Shown here one piece after another: positions 22,740 to 30,848 of a stretch of 53,901 nucleotides of DNA. Made by a program: the position numbers and the translations under genes. The stretch comes from Chloroflexota bacterium. Its GTDB lineage: Bacteria > Chloroflexota > Anaerolineae > Aggregatilineales > Phototrophicaceae. A model generated the notes under the pieces. That model saw only the letters and a program-made list of their open reading frames with translations. It searched no databases and had not been told where the DNA came from. Numbering within the stretch: the stretch's first letter is position 1; every line of letters starts with the position of its first letter. The stretch covers positions 125,250-179,150 of the forward strand of contig WTGJ01000008.1 of assembly GCA_011523615.1 (NCBI GenBank), written 5' to 3'.

Positions 22740-24184
22740 GCAGCGAGCGAGACGGTTTTGACGAATTCCATCCCGAGTTGATGCCCCCATTCGAGCAGAC
22801 TGGCGGCAGCGAAGCGGTGTTCTTCATTGACCAGACGGATCCCGTTCCAATGTGACGGCAATTGCGCGTTAAATCTCCGCGCCGCTTCGTCCCTTTCCAG
22901 GGGAATGTGAAAACCCTTTTTCAGATGGATGGGGAGCGGATAATCATATTCACGAGCCAACAGTCGGAACAGAGTTTTGTCGAGCGTGATCGGCATCATT
23001 GCGCGGCGCCAGCGAATGCTGTGCCACATGGGGACTCCCAGACAGAATTCGATCACATCCATATCAAAGAAAGGTGAAGTCAGAGGGATGCGAGCGTTGA
23101 GCAGGGGTTGCAGCATGGGCTCGATCATGTTTGCACCATTGGTTGCGAGCAAACAGGCGATGACATGACGAGCGAGACCCTGATGAGCCGCGCAAGTTTG
23201 GTAGATCGGGTCGATGTTTTTCACGATACCTTTGCTGCGAAAATGAGCCAGATTCGCGATTGAATCTGAATATGGCAGGTCGTGACGGCTGCGCAGGAAA
23301 GAGGGGAAGTAGGGAGAAAAAAAGGTCAGATGGATCTCCGGTGTGGCGGAAGTGTACGTATCGACCAGCACACCGTTCAATAGGACGGAATGTTGCATCA
23401 ACGAAGTGTTCTGCGCGAGGCTGAGCACGCCCAGGCCGGTAGGAGACGCGTGGGGTAAGCGATAAAAATCGGGCAGTTGGCGGAAGAGCGAATCGTAATT
23501 TTCGGTTTTCAGCTCATCTATGGTGTGTTCTGTAGCCAGTACTCGAGCGCAAGCGGTCGCATATTCATACTCGGAACTGTTCTCACCCCAACGTGCGGTG
23601 GTGTAGCTGCGAAAGGGATGGCCCGCTTCTTTCAAGAGGGCGCCGACCAGGAAGGAATCGATGCCACCGCTGAGCAACAGCCCAATATCATCCGAAAGCG
23701 CGCAACGATGGAGGGCTTTTTGCAATAAATCACGCAGGGTATAGAGGAGCGCAGAACAGCGACGGGTGAATGGGATGCGCTGCGGTTGGATGCGGTATTG
23801 GTAGACCAATTCAGGAGGGTGATCCGCCGAGTGGTTTGCCGCCGGAAAGCGAATTGTTGCACCTGGTGGAACGATGCCAATTTCGCGAAACAAGGGGATG
23901 ATCGTGCAAGAGCCAAAACCGAGATAGTAACGCAGACCTGCCTCATCCAACGTGTCTTGTGGTTGGACGAGATCGGTCAAGTTGGTGCTGAATCGCCACC
24001 CTTCGGTCGCCTTACGGTAAAACAGTGGAACCAAACCGATGTGATCACGCAGGGCATAAGTGCAATCACCCACTTGAAAAACGGCGGCGAAATTCGCTTC
24101 GCGCTTGCGTTCTTCATAGAGTGCGGCGAAATCCAGGTCAGCGAAATCAGTGGGTTGGATGTGGTGGAGCAAGAGCGTTTCCAT
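22736..24184 (-). CDS. Asparagine-synthetase-like amide-forming enzyme lacking the glutaminase Cys
   Basis: 482 aa. The synthetase domain has the ATP-pyrophosphatase loop LLSGGIDSF (171-179), SSEYEYA and HLKKGFHIPL. The N-terminal glutaminase-like domain begins METLLLHH with no Cys2, so glutamine hydrolysis should be impossible. That is also true of beta-lactam synthetases and lasso-peptide cyclases, which adenylate a carboxylate and close an intramolecular amide. No lasso leader peptidase or recognisable precursor is adjacent, and the partner is a CoA-transferase/racemase-like protein. The substrate is unknown. The ATG at 24184 lacks a Shine-Dalgarno sequence; AATTG-TTT-CAATT (24197-24209) lies 13 nt before it. 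GC is slightly lower than the neighbours. Confidence 0.82.
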   Translation of the reverse strand: METLLLHHIQPTDFADLDFAALYEERKREANFAAVFQVGDCTYALRDHIGLVPLFYRKATEGWRFSTNLTDLVQPQDTLDEAGLRYYLGFGSCTIIPLFREIGIVPPGATIRFPAANHSADHPPELVYQYRIQPQRIPFTRRCSALLYTLRDLLQKALHRCALSDDIGLLLSGGIDSFLVGALLKEAGHPFRSYTTARWGENSSEYEYATACARVLATEHTIDELKTENYDSLFRQLPDFYRLPHASPTGLGVLSLAQNTSLMQHSVLLNGVLVDTYTSATPEIHLTFFSPYFPSFLRSRHDLPYSDSIANLAHFRSKGIVKNIDPIYQTCAAHQGLARHVIACLLATNGANMIEPMLQPLLNARIPLTSPFFDMDVIEFCLGVPMWHSIRWRRAMMPITLDKTLFRLLAREYDYPLPIHLKKGFHIPLERDEAARRFNAQLPSHWNGIRLVNEEHRFAAASLLEWGHQLGMEFVKTVSLAA

Positions 24185-24320
24185 GGCGAAGGGTGCAATT
24201 GTTTCAATTTATCATCAGTATAAGTAGGCTGGGGATTGACGCTACCCACATATGAGGCAGAGATTGTGTCTCTGTGCGGATGAGACTGGGAAATGAGAAT
24301 CGCTGGTTTGTGCATTTCGC

Positions 24321-24326
24321 TATACT
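24321..24326 (+). promoter_or_regulatory. -10 box (TATACT) for the Ldh-family gene
   Basis: TATACT ends 6 nt before an in-frame ATG at 24333, the spacing expected for a leaderless transcript, and 27 nt before the alternative ATG at 24354. Confidence 0.45.
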
Positions 24327-24353
24327 GCTCGGATGGAAGATGAGGAAGCCAAT

Positions 24354-25346
24354 ATGAGAATTCCCCTAGACGAATTGCGGGCGAAAACGGATGGTGCGCT
24401 GCGTTTTTACGGCTACGACGCGGAAGAGCGCCGCGTGTTGAGTGAGGTGTTGCTGTATGCGCAGCTGCGTGGCAACAACCAGGGCATCATCAAGCTGATC
24501 GGCGCCGGCATCCCGCGTGATGCGGCGAGCGGCCCGATCCATGTAGAGCACGAGACGGCGCTTTCGGCCCGCCTGGATGGGTCGCGCCAGCATGGCATGC
24601 TGGTCTTGAACCACGCGGTCGATCTGGCCCTGGAAAAAGCGAAAGCGAGCGGGTTTGGCATCGTCGGCAGCCACAACACGGCGACTTCGACGGGCGCGAT
24701 CGGTTATTTCGCCGGCCGCATCGCCGCCGCTGACTGCATCGGCATCGTGGCCAGCAGCTCGCCGGGCAGCGTGGCCTTTCATGGCTCCACGCAAGCCCTG
24801 TTGGGCACGAACCCGATCGCTTTTGGCATCCCCAGCATGGGTGGCTCGTTGGTGCTGGATATGTCCACTTCTGCGATCGCGCGCTACGGTGTGCTGGAAG
24901 CGCAGACGGCGGGGGCCGAATTGCCGGCAGGAGTGGCGATCGATGCCGATGGCGCAGCGACGCGCGACCCGAGCGCAGCCTTACAAGGGGCGATCCTGCC
25001 TTTTGGCGGTTACAAAGGAGCAGCGCTCAGTTTGATAGTCGAAGTGTTGGCAGGGCCGCTGGTTGGCGCGGCTTGCGCAGGGATGGCCGATGTGTCGCGC
25101 AATTGGGGCAACCTGGCGCTGGCGCTGGCGCCGGCTTTGCTGGTGGATGGCGAAACGTTCCTGCAGCAGGTCGCGGATTTGGCGGCGACCTTGCGCGCGG
25201 GGACGCGCCTGCCCGGGGTCGAGGCGATACAGTTGCCTGGTGAACGTGGCGATGCCATCCGCACCGCCGTGGAAGCCGAAGGAGCGCTGGAGATTGAAGA
25301 CAATCTGTGGCAGGAGCTGTGCGCGGTGGCGGCGCGGGCGGGATAG
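24354..25346 (+). CDS. Ldh-family (malate/L-lactate dehydrogenase type 2) oxidoreductase
   Basis: 330 aa. The family is recognised from RIPLDELRA, SGFGIVGSHNTATSTGAIGYFAGRIA, the LGTNPIAFGIPS NAD-binding signature, LVLDMSTSAIARYG and ILPFGGYKGAALSLIVEVL. These cytoplasmic enzymes reduce 2-oxoacids with NAD(P)H (malate, lactate, ureidoglycolate, 2,3-diketogulonate and others), so the substrate is open. ATG at 24354 has AGGAA 7 nt upstream and starts at the conserved RIP; the ATG at 24333 fits a leaderless mRNA and would add seven residues. Divergent from the asparagine-synthetase-like gene. Confidence 0.9.
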   Translation: MRIPLDELRAKTDGALRFYGYDAEERRVLSEVLLYAQLRGNNQGIIKLIGAGIPRDAASGPIHVEHETALSARLDGSRQHGMLVLNHAVDLALEKAKASGFGIVGSHNTATSTGAIGYFAGRIAAADCIGIVASSSPGSVAFHGSTQALLGTNPIAFGIPSMGGSLVLDMSTSAIARYGVLEAQTAGAELPAGVAIDADGAATRDPSAALQGAILPFGGYKGAALSLIVEVLAGPLVGAACAGMADVSRNWGNLALALAPALLVDGETFLQQVADLAATLRAGTRLPGVEAIQLPGERGDAIRTAVEAEGALEIEDNLWQELCAVAARAG

Positions 25347-25374
25347 TATTATCGATTTCGAATTTGCTTTCACC

Positions 25375-25403
25375 TTGAGTTCACTATTGTTTTAGAGTAG
25401 AAT
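25375..25403 (+). promoter_or_regulatory. Sigma-70-type promoter before the charged micro-ORF (locus B)
   Basis: TTGAGT (25375-25380), a 17-bp spacer and TAGAAT (25398-25403), 28 nt upstream of the ATG at 25432. This is the best canonical promoter in the window. It points at a 60-codon ORF, which supports that ORF, or an RNA from it, being expressed. Confidence 0.6.
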
Positions 25404-25431
25404 CATTAGTGCACTTTAAAAGGAAAATTAA

Positions 25432-25614
25432 ATGTATATTTCTACCGATGACCCAGCAGATAAAAAGAATGGAATTGCCGACGATGACCGCAAGGTATCA
25501 CATAAGCGAGATCTTGATCGCCAAGATGATAGATACAGACCACGAAAGAGAAGAGATCAAGGATACATCACGGAGATTTATCAGGGTGATGATGAAAACC
25601 TAGTAGAGGGCTAG
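25432..25614 (+). CDS. Charged micro-protein convergent with membrane protein B
   Basis: 60 aa, predicted disordered, more than half charged residues (DDRYRPRKRRDQG and similar), no hydrophobic segment. AAAAGGAA is 6-8 nt before the ATG, and a clean promoter lies upstream. Its TAG stop shares a CTAG tetranucleotide with the TAG of the membrane-protein gene on the other strand. It corresponds in position, size and character to the ORF at 3425-3625, with a faint common start (TxDPxD). No known family. Confidence 0.45.
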   Translation: MYISTDDPADKKNGIADDDRKVSHKRDLDRQDDRYRPRKRRDQGYITEIYQGDDENLVEG

Positions 25615-26255
25615 TTACTAAATGTGAGTAAAAGCACAAAACAAACAAAGAAAAAAGGCATAAAACGATAAGCCCATGTCAAGTGTTCTTCGTACTCTCG
25701 ATTTTGCGCCATCTGGCCAGTAGTAATATCTAACAGATTCCAGAGCGTAGTTTTTAATACTTCCCAGTGTTCAGCATTAATGTAATCCCTGATAGCATTA
25801 TCGTATCGCTTATCTACCCACTCTTCTCTTTCTCCTTTGTTCTTTTCTACACTGGTTGGGATGGTTGCTGATTCTTCTAAGAGCCGAAATGGATATGCTA
25901 ACCGCCTGATAGAATAAATTTTCCAAACCCGGTAAAACAATAAGGAATACAGGACTGCAATGATCATCGTAGCAATAAAGATTATCGTTTCCTGACCCTC
26001 TATTTTAATTTCTTGTGCTCTTAGAAATCGATCAACGAATTTTGTAAAAGTTTGGCGGATGGTTTGCCTACTTGTTACTCCTGAGAGGGTGACAAATCCA
26101 GTGGCTGCAATGAACATCCAAGCTGATTTTTGGTAAGCCACACGTCGGACATCATTAAATCTGTCAATCTGCTGATCAATCACACTAATCATCCAGGCAA
26201 GGCGTTCAATCTCACTTTGATGTTGACGTTCCTCCTGGAAGTTATCTTCGTCCAT
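25611..26255 (-). CDS. Small three-TM membrane protein, copy B of a twin locus
   Basis: 214 aa from the ATG at 26255 (GGGGA 6 nt upstream). The frame is open much further upstream, but that part is antisense to priA. It shares with the protein at 2884-3450 the N-terminal motifs IDR..DVR and YQK..W.F.AAT, the YPF motif, a helical charged stretch, an NRxxE motif and the C-terminal TM (196-212). An extra about 25 residues sit between the first and second TM. It probably resides in the cytoplasmic membrane with its helical domains inside. AT-rich. An inverted repeat lies just upstream. Function unknown; resemblance to 2TM effector proteins of conflict systems is only architectural. Confidence 0.72.
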   Translation of the reverse strand: MDEDNFQEERQHQSEIERLAWMISVIDQQIDRFNDVRRVAYQKSAWMFIAATGFVTLSGVTSRQTIRQTFTKFVDRFLRAQEIKIEGQETIIFIATMIIAVLYSLLFYRVWKIYSIRRLAYPFRLLEESATIPTSVEKNKGEREEWVDKRYDNAIRDYINAEHWEVLKTTLWNLLDITTGQMAQNREYEEHLTWAYRFMPFFFVCFVLLLTFSN

Positions 26256-26276
26256 GAATTTCCCCGCTAATGGGCA

Positions 26277-26297
26277 AAATTGTATCTGAAACAATTT
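26277..26297. promoter_or_regulatory. Inverted repeat upstream of membrane protein B (candidate operator)
   Basis: AAATTGT (26277-26283) and ACAATTT (26291-26297), perfect arms with a 7-bp spacer, centred 32 nt upstream of the membrane-protein start and 92 nt upstream of priA. The size and AT-rich arms fit a dimeric repressor site. Confidence 0.4.
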
Positions 26298-26366
26298 CAA
26301 ATATCCAATCTGTTTTATAGAATCATAAACAAAACTGCCATACATCTTTACCTCTTTGTTACCCGC

Positions 26367-26372
26367 TATCAT
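26367..26372 (+). promoter_or_regulatory. -10-like box (TATCAT) 6 nt before priA
   Basis: TATCAT ends 6 nt before the ATG at 26379, which has no Shine-Dalgarno sequence. Suggests a leaderless priA mRNA. Confidence 0.4.
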
Positions 26373-26378
26373 ACCCAC

Positions 26379-29144
26379 ATGGAACCTCCCGCTTTCGCTG
26401 AAGTGGTGGTGGCCACGGGGCGGGCCGGCACGCTGATTTATTCCATTCCGCCGCAATGGGCAGCGCAGCTGCGTCGGGGGCAGTTGGTGCAGGTGCCCTT
26501 CGGCAAGGGTCAGCGCCCCGGCCTGGTGGTGGCGGTACACCCCACTGGCGTCGATCCGAACCCTCGGGCAACACCGGCCCCGGCTTTGGCCCAAATCCTC
26601 AGCCCAGAACCGGTGGTCGGCGAACGCGAAATCGAGCTGGCCCAGTGGCTCAGCGACCGCTACCTGGCGCCGCTGGGGCGCTGTCTGTGGTTGTTCGTCC
26701 CGCGGGGCAGCCTGGCACGGCGCGATTGGTTCATTCAGCTGAGGGAGGAGGCGGCCACCGGCGAGACGCTCTTCGAGCATCAGTTGCTGGAGGCCCTGCG
26801 GCAAAGTGGCCCGCTCTGGGGAAGGCAGCTGCACTCCCGAATGAAGGGGATGCCCTGGCGCCAGGCCATGCACGGGCTGGCGGCGCGCGGCGCGGTGGAT
26901 GCGGCGCTACGGGCACGACCCAAAAGCAAACGACGCACGGCGGAATGGTTGGCGCTGGGCGAAGTGGCGGCGGATGCGCCACCGCTCGGGCGCCCAGCCA
27001 AAAGTGCGGATTTGTTGGATGTCATCCGCGCTGCTGGAGAAGAGGGGCTGCCGCTGGCGGAGGCTTTGGCGGCGGCGCAAACCTCTCGCTCTACGTTGCG
27101 CAGGCTGGAGAAGGAATCTTTGGTGCGTGTCGCAGCTGCATCAGAAGCGAGCGCGCCAGATGCGAAGGGTAAGGGAGAGCGACGCGTGCAGTTGGCAGTC
27201 GCTCCGGAGGTGGCGGTGGCGCGGGCGGGCGAGTGGCGGCGGGATGGTGGGCAACGCGCCATTTTGCAGTGGTTGCGGGAAGCGGGTGGGCCGCTGCCGC
27301 GGGGTGAATTGCGGGCACGGGGGGCGGCAGCGGCGGACCTGCGCCAGTTGTGGGAAACGGGGCGAATCGTCCGCGCCCCGGCGCCACCACCGCTGGGCCG
27401 GGAAGGGGCCAGCCTGTCACATTACCCACCGATCGCACCGCGGTTGACGCCCGATCAAGATCGTGCCTGGCAAGCCTTAAAAGCGGCGATCGCTGCAGGG
27501 GGATTCAGCGCATTCTTGCTCCATGGCGTAACCGGTAGCGGCAAGACGGAGCTGTATTTGCGCGCGATCGAGCGCGTGCTGGCCCTGGGGCGGTCGGCAC
27601 TTTTACTGGTGCCGGAAATCGCCCTGACGGCGCAGACGCTGGCGCGGGTGGAAGCGCGCTTCCCCGGCCAGGTTGCCGCGGTGCATTCGGCGGTGCCGGA
27701 GAGCGAGCGGCAGGAGATCGTGCAGCGGGCACGCAAGGGCGAGCTGCGCATCGTAGTGGGGGCGCGCTCGGCGCTCTTCACGCCCTTGCAGCGCCTGGGC
27801 CTGGTGATCCTCGATGAAGAGCACGACCACAGCTACCAACAAACGCCGCCCTTTCCGCCGCCGTTTTATCACGCGCGGACCTTGGCCGAAGAGATGATGC
27901 GGCGCGGGGGCGGGGTACTCTTGCTGGGCAGCGCGACGCCGGCGCTGGAAAGCTACCACCGCGCGCAAACCGGAGAGTTGCTGCCGCTGCGTTTGCCACA
28001 ACGCATCCTGGGTCACCGCACGCAGATCACTGCCCTGGCAAAACGCAGCGGCCGCGCGCATCGTTACGCTCAGCTGGATGCGGCGCGGGAAGAGACGCTG
28101 AGCATTCGCTTGCCGCAGGTGCAGGTAGTCGATATGCGGCGCGAGCTGGCGGCGGGCAACCGTTCGCTGTTCAGTCGGGCCTTGCGGCTGATGCTGGGGG
28201 ATGTGCTGGCGCGGAAAGAGCAAGCGATGCTTTACTTGAATCGGCGCGGCTTGCACACGTATATTTTTTGCCGCGATTGCGGTGGGGTGCTTTCCTGCTT
28301 GCGTTGTGATGCGCCGTTGACGCAGCACGAGGATGGACAGTTGCGTTGCCATTACTGTGGGGCGACGCGGATGACGCCGCTGCGCTGCCCCCGTTGTCGT
28401 TCGGACCGCATTCGCTTTTATGGCGCGGGCACGCAGCAGTTGCAGCGCGCGCTCCAGCGTGAATTTCCCCGCGTGCGCAGTTTGCGTTGGGATGCAGATA
28501 CCGCGCGCCGGCCGGCGGAACACGAGCGCATCCTGCAACGTTTCCTGGCGGGCGAGGCGCAGGTGCTGATTGGCACGCAGATGATCGCCAAGGGGCTGGA
28601 CTTGCCGCTGGTCACGCTGGTGGGGGTCGTGAATGCGGATCGCGGCCTGGCTTTACCGGATTTTCGGGCCGCCGAGCGAGTGTTTCAGTTGTTGACTCAG
28701 GTGGCCGGGCGGGCGGGGCGGGGCTTGCTGGGTGGCCGGGTCCTCCTGCAGACCTACCGGCCGGAACATCCCGTCATTCAGGCAGCCGCGCAGCATGATT
28801 ATGCGCAGTTTGCCGAACAGGAGCTGCGAGTGCGGCGCGAACTAGGTGATCCGCCGTTTGGGCGCCTGGCGCGGTTGGTTTGCCGCCACCGGCAAGAGCT
28901 TCGCGCGCAGGCCGAAGCCGAACAAGCCACTCGCTGGTTGCACGAACGGATCCGCAGTTTGCGCTTGAAGGGCTTGCAGGTGGTCGGCCCCTTGCCCTGT
29001 TACCATACGCGCTTGCAGGATCATTTCCGCTGGCAGGTCCTCTTGCGTGGGGAAGGGCCGGCTGCGCCGCTGGAGCTGGTGTTTCAGGCACAGCCGTCGC
29101 GCCGAGGCTGGACGGTGGAGCTGGATCCGCTGTCGACGCTTTGA
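26379..29144 (+). CDS. priA: Primosomal protein N' (replication restart helicase PriA)
   Basis: 921 aa from MEPPAFAEVVV at 26379; residues coded further upstream are not conserved. The N-terminal 3'-DNA-binding domain (1-100, VQVPFGKGQRPGLVV) is followed by a winged-helix/linker region, the helicase core with Walker A GVTGSGKTE (about 383-391), DEEHD (about 477), GSATPALES, the zinc cluster CRDCGG, CLRC, CHYCGA, CPRCRS (about 631-670) and motifs V-VI (GTQMIAKGLDLP, QVAGRAGR). PriA recognises abandoned forks and reloads the replisome. Longer than E. coli PriA (732 aa) because of an Ala/Arg-rich insertion at about 150-330. It has no cotranscribed partner. Confidence 0.95.
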   Translation: MEPPAFAEVVVATGRAGTLIYSIPPQWAAQLRRGQLVQVPFGKGQRPGLVVAVHPTGVDPNPRATPAPALAQILSPEPVVGEREIELAQWLSDRYLAPLGRCLWLFVPRGSLARRDWFIQLREEAATGETLFEHQLLEALRQSGPLWGRQLHSRMKGMPWRQAMHGLAARGAVDAALRARPKSKRRTAEWLALGEVAADAPPLGRPAKSADLLDVIRAAGEEGLPLAEALAAAQTSRSTLRRLEKESLVRVAAASEASAPDAKGKGERRVQLAVAPEVAVARAGEWRRDGGQRAILQWLREAGGPLPRGELRARGAAAADLRQLWETGRIVRAPAPPPLGREGASLSHYPPIAPRLTPDQDRAWQALKAAIAAGGFSAFLLHGVTGSGKTELYLRAIERVLALGRSALLLVPEIALTAQTLARVEARFPGQVAAVHSAVPESERQEIVQRARKGELRIVVGARSALFTPLQRLGLVILDEEHDHSYQQTPPFPPPFYHARTLAEEMMRRGGGVLLLGSATPALESYHRAQTGELLPLRLPQRILGHRTQITALAKRSGRAHRYAQLDAAREETLSIRLPQVQVVDMRRELAAGNRSLFSRALRLMLGDVLARKEQAMLYLNRRGLHTYIFCRDCGGVLSCLRCDAPLTQHEDGQLRCHYCGATRMTPLRCPRCRSDRIRFYGAGTQQLQRALQREFPRVRSLRWDADTARRPAEHERILQRFLAGEAQVLIGTQMIAKGLDLPLVTLVGVVNADRGLALPDFRAAERVFQLLTQVAGRAGRGLLGGRVLLQTYRPEHPVIQAAAQHDYAQFAEQELRVRRELGDPPFGRLARLVCRHRQELRAQAEAEQATRWLHERIRSLRLKGLQVVGPLPCYHTRLQDHFRWQVLLRGEGPAAPLELVFQAQPSRRGWTVELDPLSTL

Positions 29145-29162
29145 AACGCCGGCAGGAAAAAA

Positions 29163-29235
29163 TGCCGAGGCCCAGATTCGAACTGGGGACTCCTGCATTT
29201 TCAGTGCAGTGCTCTACCAACTGAGCTACCTCGGC
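29163..29235 (-). tRNA. tRNA-Phe (GAA)
   Basis: 73 nt on the minus strand. Acceptor stem GCCGAGG/CCTCGGC with discriminator A, D-arm GCTC-AGTTGGTA-GAGC, anticodon arm CTGCA-CTGAAAA-TGCAG with anticodon GAA, and T-arm CCCAG-TTCGAAT-CTGGG. CCA is not encoded. It lies 18 nt downstream of the convergent priA stop. Confidence 0.97.
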
Positions 29236-29419
29236 CGGTGGCTGCTCGGCGCCACACCACAGACGCTCCTCCACCGCGGCCGATTGTAGCAAGATCGCTG
29301 CCTCCGTCAACCATACTTGAACTCCTACCGGTAATTTGACGGCTCCTCCGTGCACTGGCGCTGACCCATCGGCAGTGGGTTCCGTCGTTTTTCTAGCGCG
29401 TCTGAGATTGTGGTTTGCC

Positions 29420-29455
29420 TGCGGCCATACATGGAATGTGGCCGCATGTTATATT
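29420..29455 (+). promoter_or_regulatory. Palindrome next to a TATATT -10 box, before the 2TM gene
   Basis: TGCGGCCA (29420-29427) and TGGCCGCA (29439-29446) form an inverted repeat with further inner pairing ACAT/ATGT. It ends 3 bp before TATATT (29450-29455), which in turn ends 7 nt before the ATG at 29463. The palindrome occupies the -35 region, so a bound regulator would control the promoter. Confidence 0.45.
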
Positions 29456-29462
29456 CTGGGTC

Positions 29463-29765
29463 ATGACCGATGCGCGCCAACCCAGTCGGATCGAGCACCC
29501 GCATTCGTCGGCGGACGAAGATGTATTGGCCGCGGCCCGGCGCTACGCCTTGCGGCTGCGGCGTTTCTTTCGCTTGCACCAATGGGTTTTCTTAACGAGC
29601 AATCTCGTGTTAATCTTGTGGTTGCGCGCTGCCTGGCGTTTGTTGCTCTGGGGGGTGTTGGCTTGGCTGATGCTGCTCATCTTTCACGGTGCGCTGGTCT
29701 ATATCGCCGAGCGACGGGCGGCCATTTTGCAACGGCGTGCACCACCGAAAAATGAAGTTGGTTGA
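29463..29765 (+). CDS. 2TM-domain membrane protein
   Basis: 100 aa from MTDARQPSRIEHPHSS. An N-terminal charged helix (AARRYALRLRRFFRLHQWVF) leads into two TM helices (about 40-58 and 61-80), the arrangement of the small '2TM domain' family, often found fused to or next to histidine kinases or regulators. A short basic tail ends NEVG. The start lacks a Shine-Dalgarno sequence but is 7 nt after TATATT. It is 11 nt upstream of the secreted hydrolase gene, so they share a transcript. Confidence 0.65.
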   Translation: MTDARQPSRIEHPHSSADEDVLAAARRYALRLRRFFRLHQWVFLTSNLVLILWLRAAWRLLLWGVLAWLMLLIFHGALVYIAERRAAILQRRAPPKNEVG

Positions 29766-29776
29766 GGAGGAAGATC

Positions 29777-30727
29777 ATGAAAACCAGCGTCTCACTCGTG
29801 TTGGTACTCCTGCTCCTGGGCTTGGCCGCGCCGGGCTTCGCGCAGGACGAAGCGGAGTTGCAGGCCGCCTATGAAGCCGCAGCGGCTGCGGAAGGGATGT
29901 ACGGCGTCACTGAGACAGTCGTGAACATCGACCACATGGGCTACAACATCGTCGGCACGCTCGCCATGCCAGATGGCGAGGGCCCCTTCCCCATCGTGTT
30001 GCTCTTGCACGGCTTTACGGGCCAGCGGCATGAACTACCGGTCGTGGGTACGGAAGAATTCATGTATGGCCGGACGGCACGCCACCTCGGCGAGCGCGGT
30101 TATGCCAGCCTGCGCATTGATTTCCTCGGTTCCGGGGAGAGCGATGGCGCCTGGGAAGATACGACCTTCAGCGGACAAATCGCCGACGCCCTCGTCGCCC
30201 TGGAATACGCCAGCGGTCTGGACGGGGTAGATGGCGAGCGCATCGGCATCATCGGCCTGAGCCAAGGCGGCCTCGTCGCTTCGGGTACGGCAGCTGCTGC
30301 CGCCGACCAGGTCGATACGGTCATCTTGTGGTCGCCGGTCTCCAGCCCGCCCATGTCCTACACCATCCTCCTGGGGATGGACTGGATCAGCGCCGGCTTG
30401 GCCAGTGGTGGAGAAGCGGTCAGTGGAACGCTCCCCTGGGGGGCGGAGATCGCCCTGCGCACCGGCTTTTTCGATGAGATCTTCACGGTGGACCCGGTGG
30501 GTGAGCTGGCAGCGTATGGCGGTCCGGTGCAAGTGGTGGTGGGGACGCGCGACGACACCGTATGGCCGCAACCGCAGGCTGGCCAGGTCTACCTGAACTA
30601 CCACGATGGGCCAGAGCAGCTGGTCGTGCTCGATGGTGACCACATCTTTGATGTCCTGGCGACGGGACCGGCAGTCCTGGATGAAGCGATCACCTGGGCT
30701 TTGGCCTGGTTGATGTTGACGCTGTAG
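29777..30727 (+). CDS. Secreted alpha/beta hydrolase (esterase-like)
   Basis: 316 aa from the ATG at 29777 with GAGGAGG 7 nt upstream. A signal peptide (1-23, ending GFAQ) is followed by the fold: oxyanion HGF (78-80), nucleophile Ser162 in GLSQGG, Asp in GTRDDTVWP and His in DGDHIFD. The VVNIDHMGYNIVGTLAMPDGEGPFPIVLLLHG opening is typical of cinnamoyl/feruloyl esterase-like and related acyl-ester hydrolases. The native substrate is unknown; location outside the membrane suggests a role on polymeric or environmental esters. Cotranscribed with the 2TM protein. Confidence 0.88.
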   Translation: MKTSVSLVLVLLLLGLAAPGFAQDEAELQAAYEAAAAAEGMYGVTETVVNIDHMGYNIVGTLAMPDGEGPFPIVLLLHGFTGQRHELPVVGTEEFMYGRTARHLGERGYASLRIDFLGSGESDGAWEDTTFSGQIADALVALEYASGLDGVDGERIGIIGLSQGGLVASGTAAAAADQVDTVILWSPVSSPPMSYTILLGMDWISAGLASGGEAVSGTLPWGAEIALRTGFFDEIFTVDPVGELAAYGGPVQVVVGTRDDTVWPQPQAGQVYLNYHDGPEQLVVLDGDHIFDVLATGPAVLDEAITWALAWLMLTL

Positions 30728-30848
30728 GGATTTCCCGAAACGATCCACAGACGAACGAAAAGAGGCGCGGCCGGTGGGTGGCGCCCCTGTGCTGCCGTGG
30801 CCGCAAAGTTTAGATGTGAGAATTATGAAGGGCGATACGGAGTGAACG

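Noticed and set aside
22736..24184. Lasso-peptide biosynthesis cluster
   Set aside because: Only a cyclase-like asparagine-synthetase homolog is present; no leader peptidase (B protein) or recognisable precursor peptide lies alongside.
29163..29235. tRNA-Phe as an integration site for a mobile element
   Set aside because: No integrase gene nearby and no repeat of the tRNA 3' end seen in the window.
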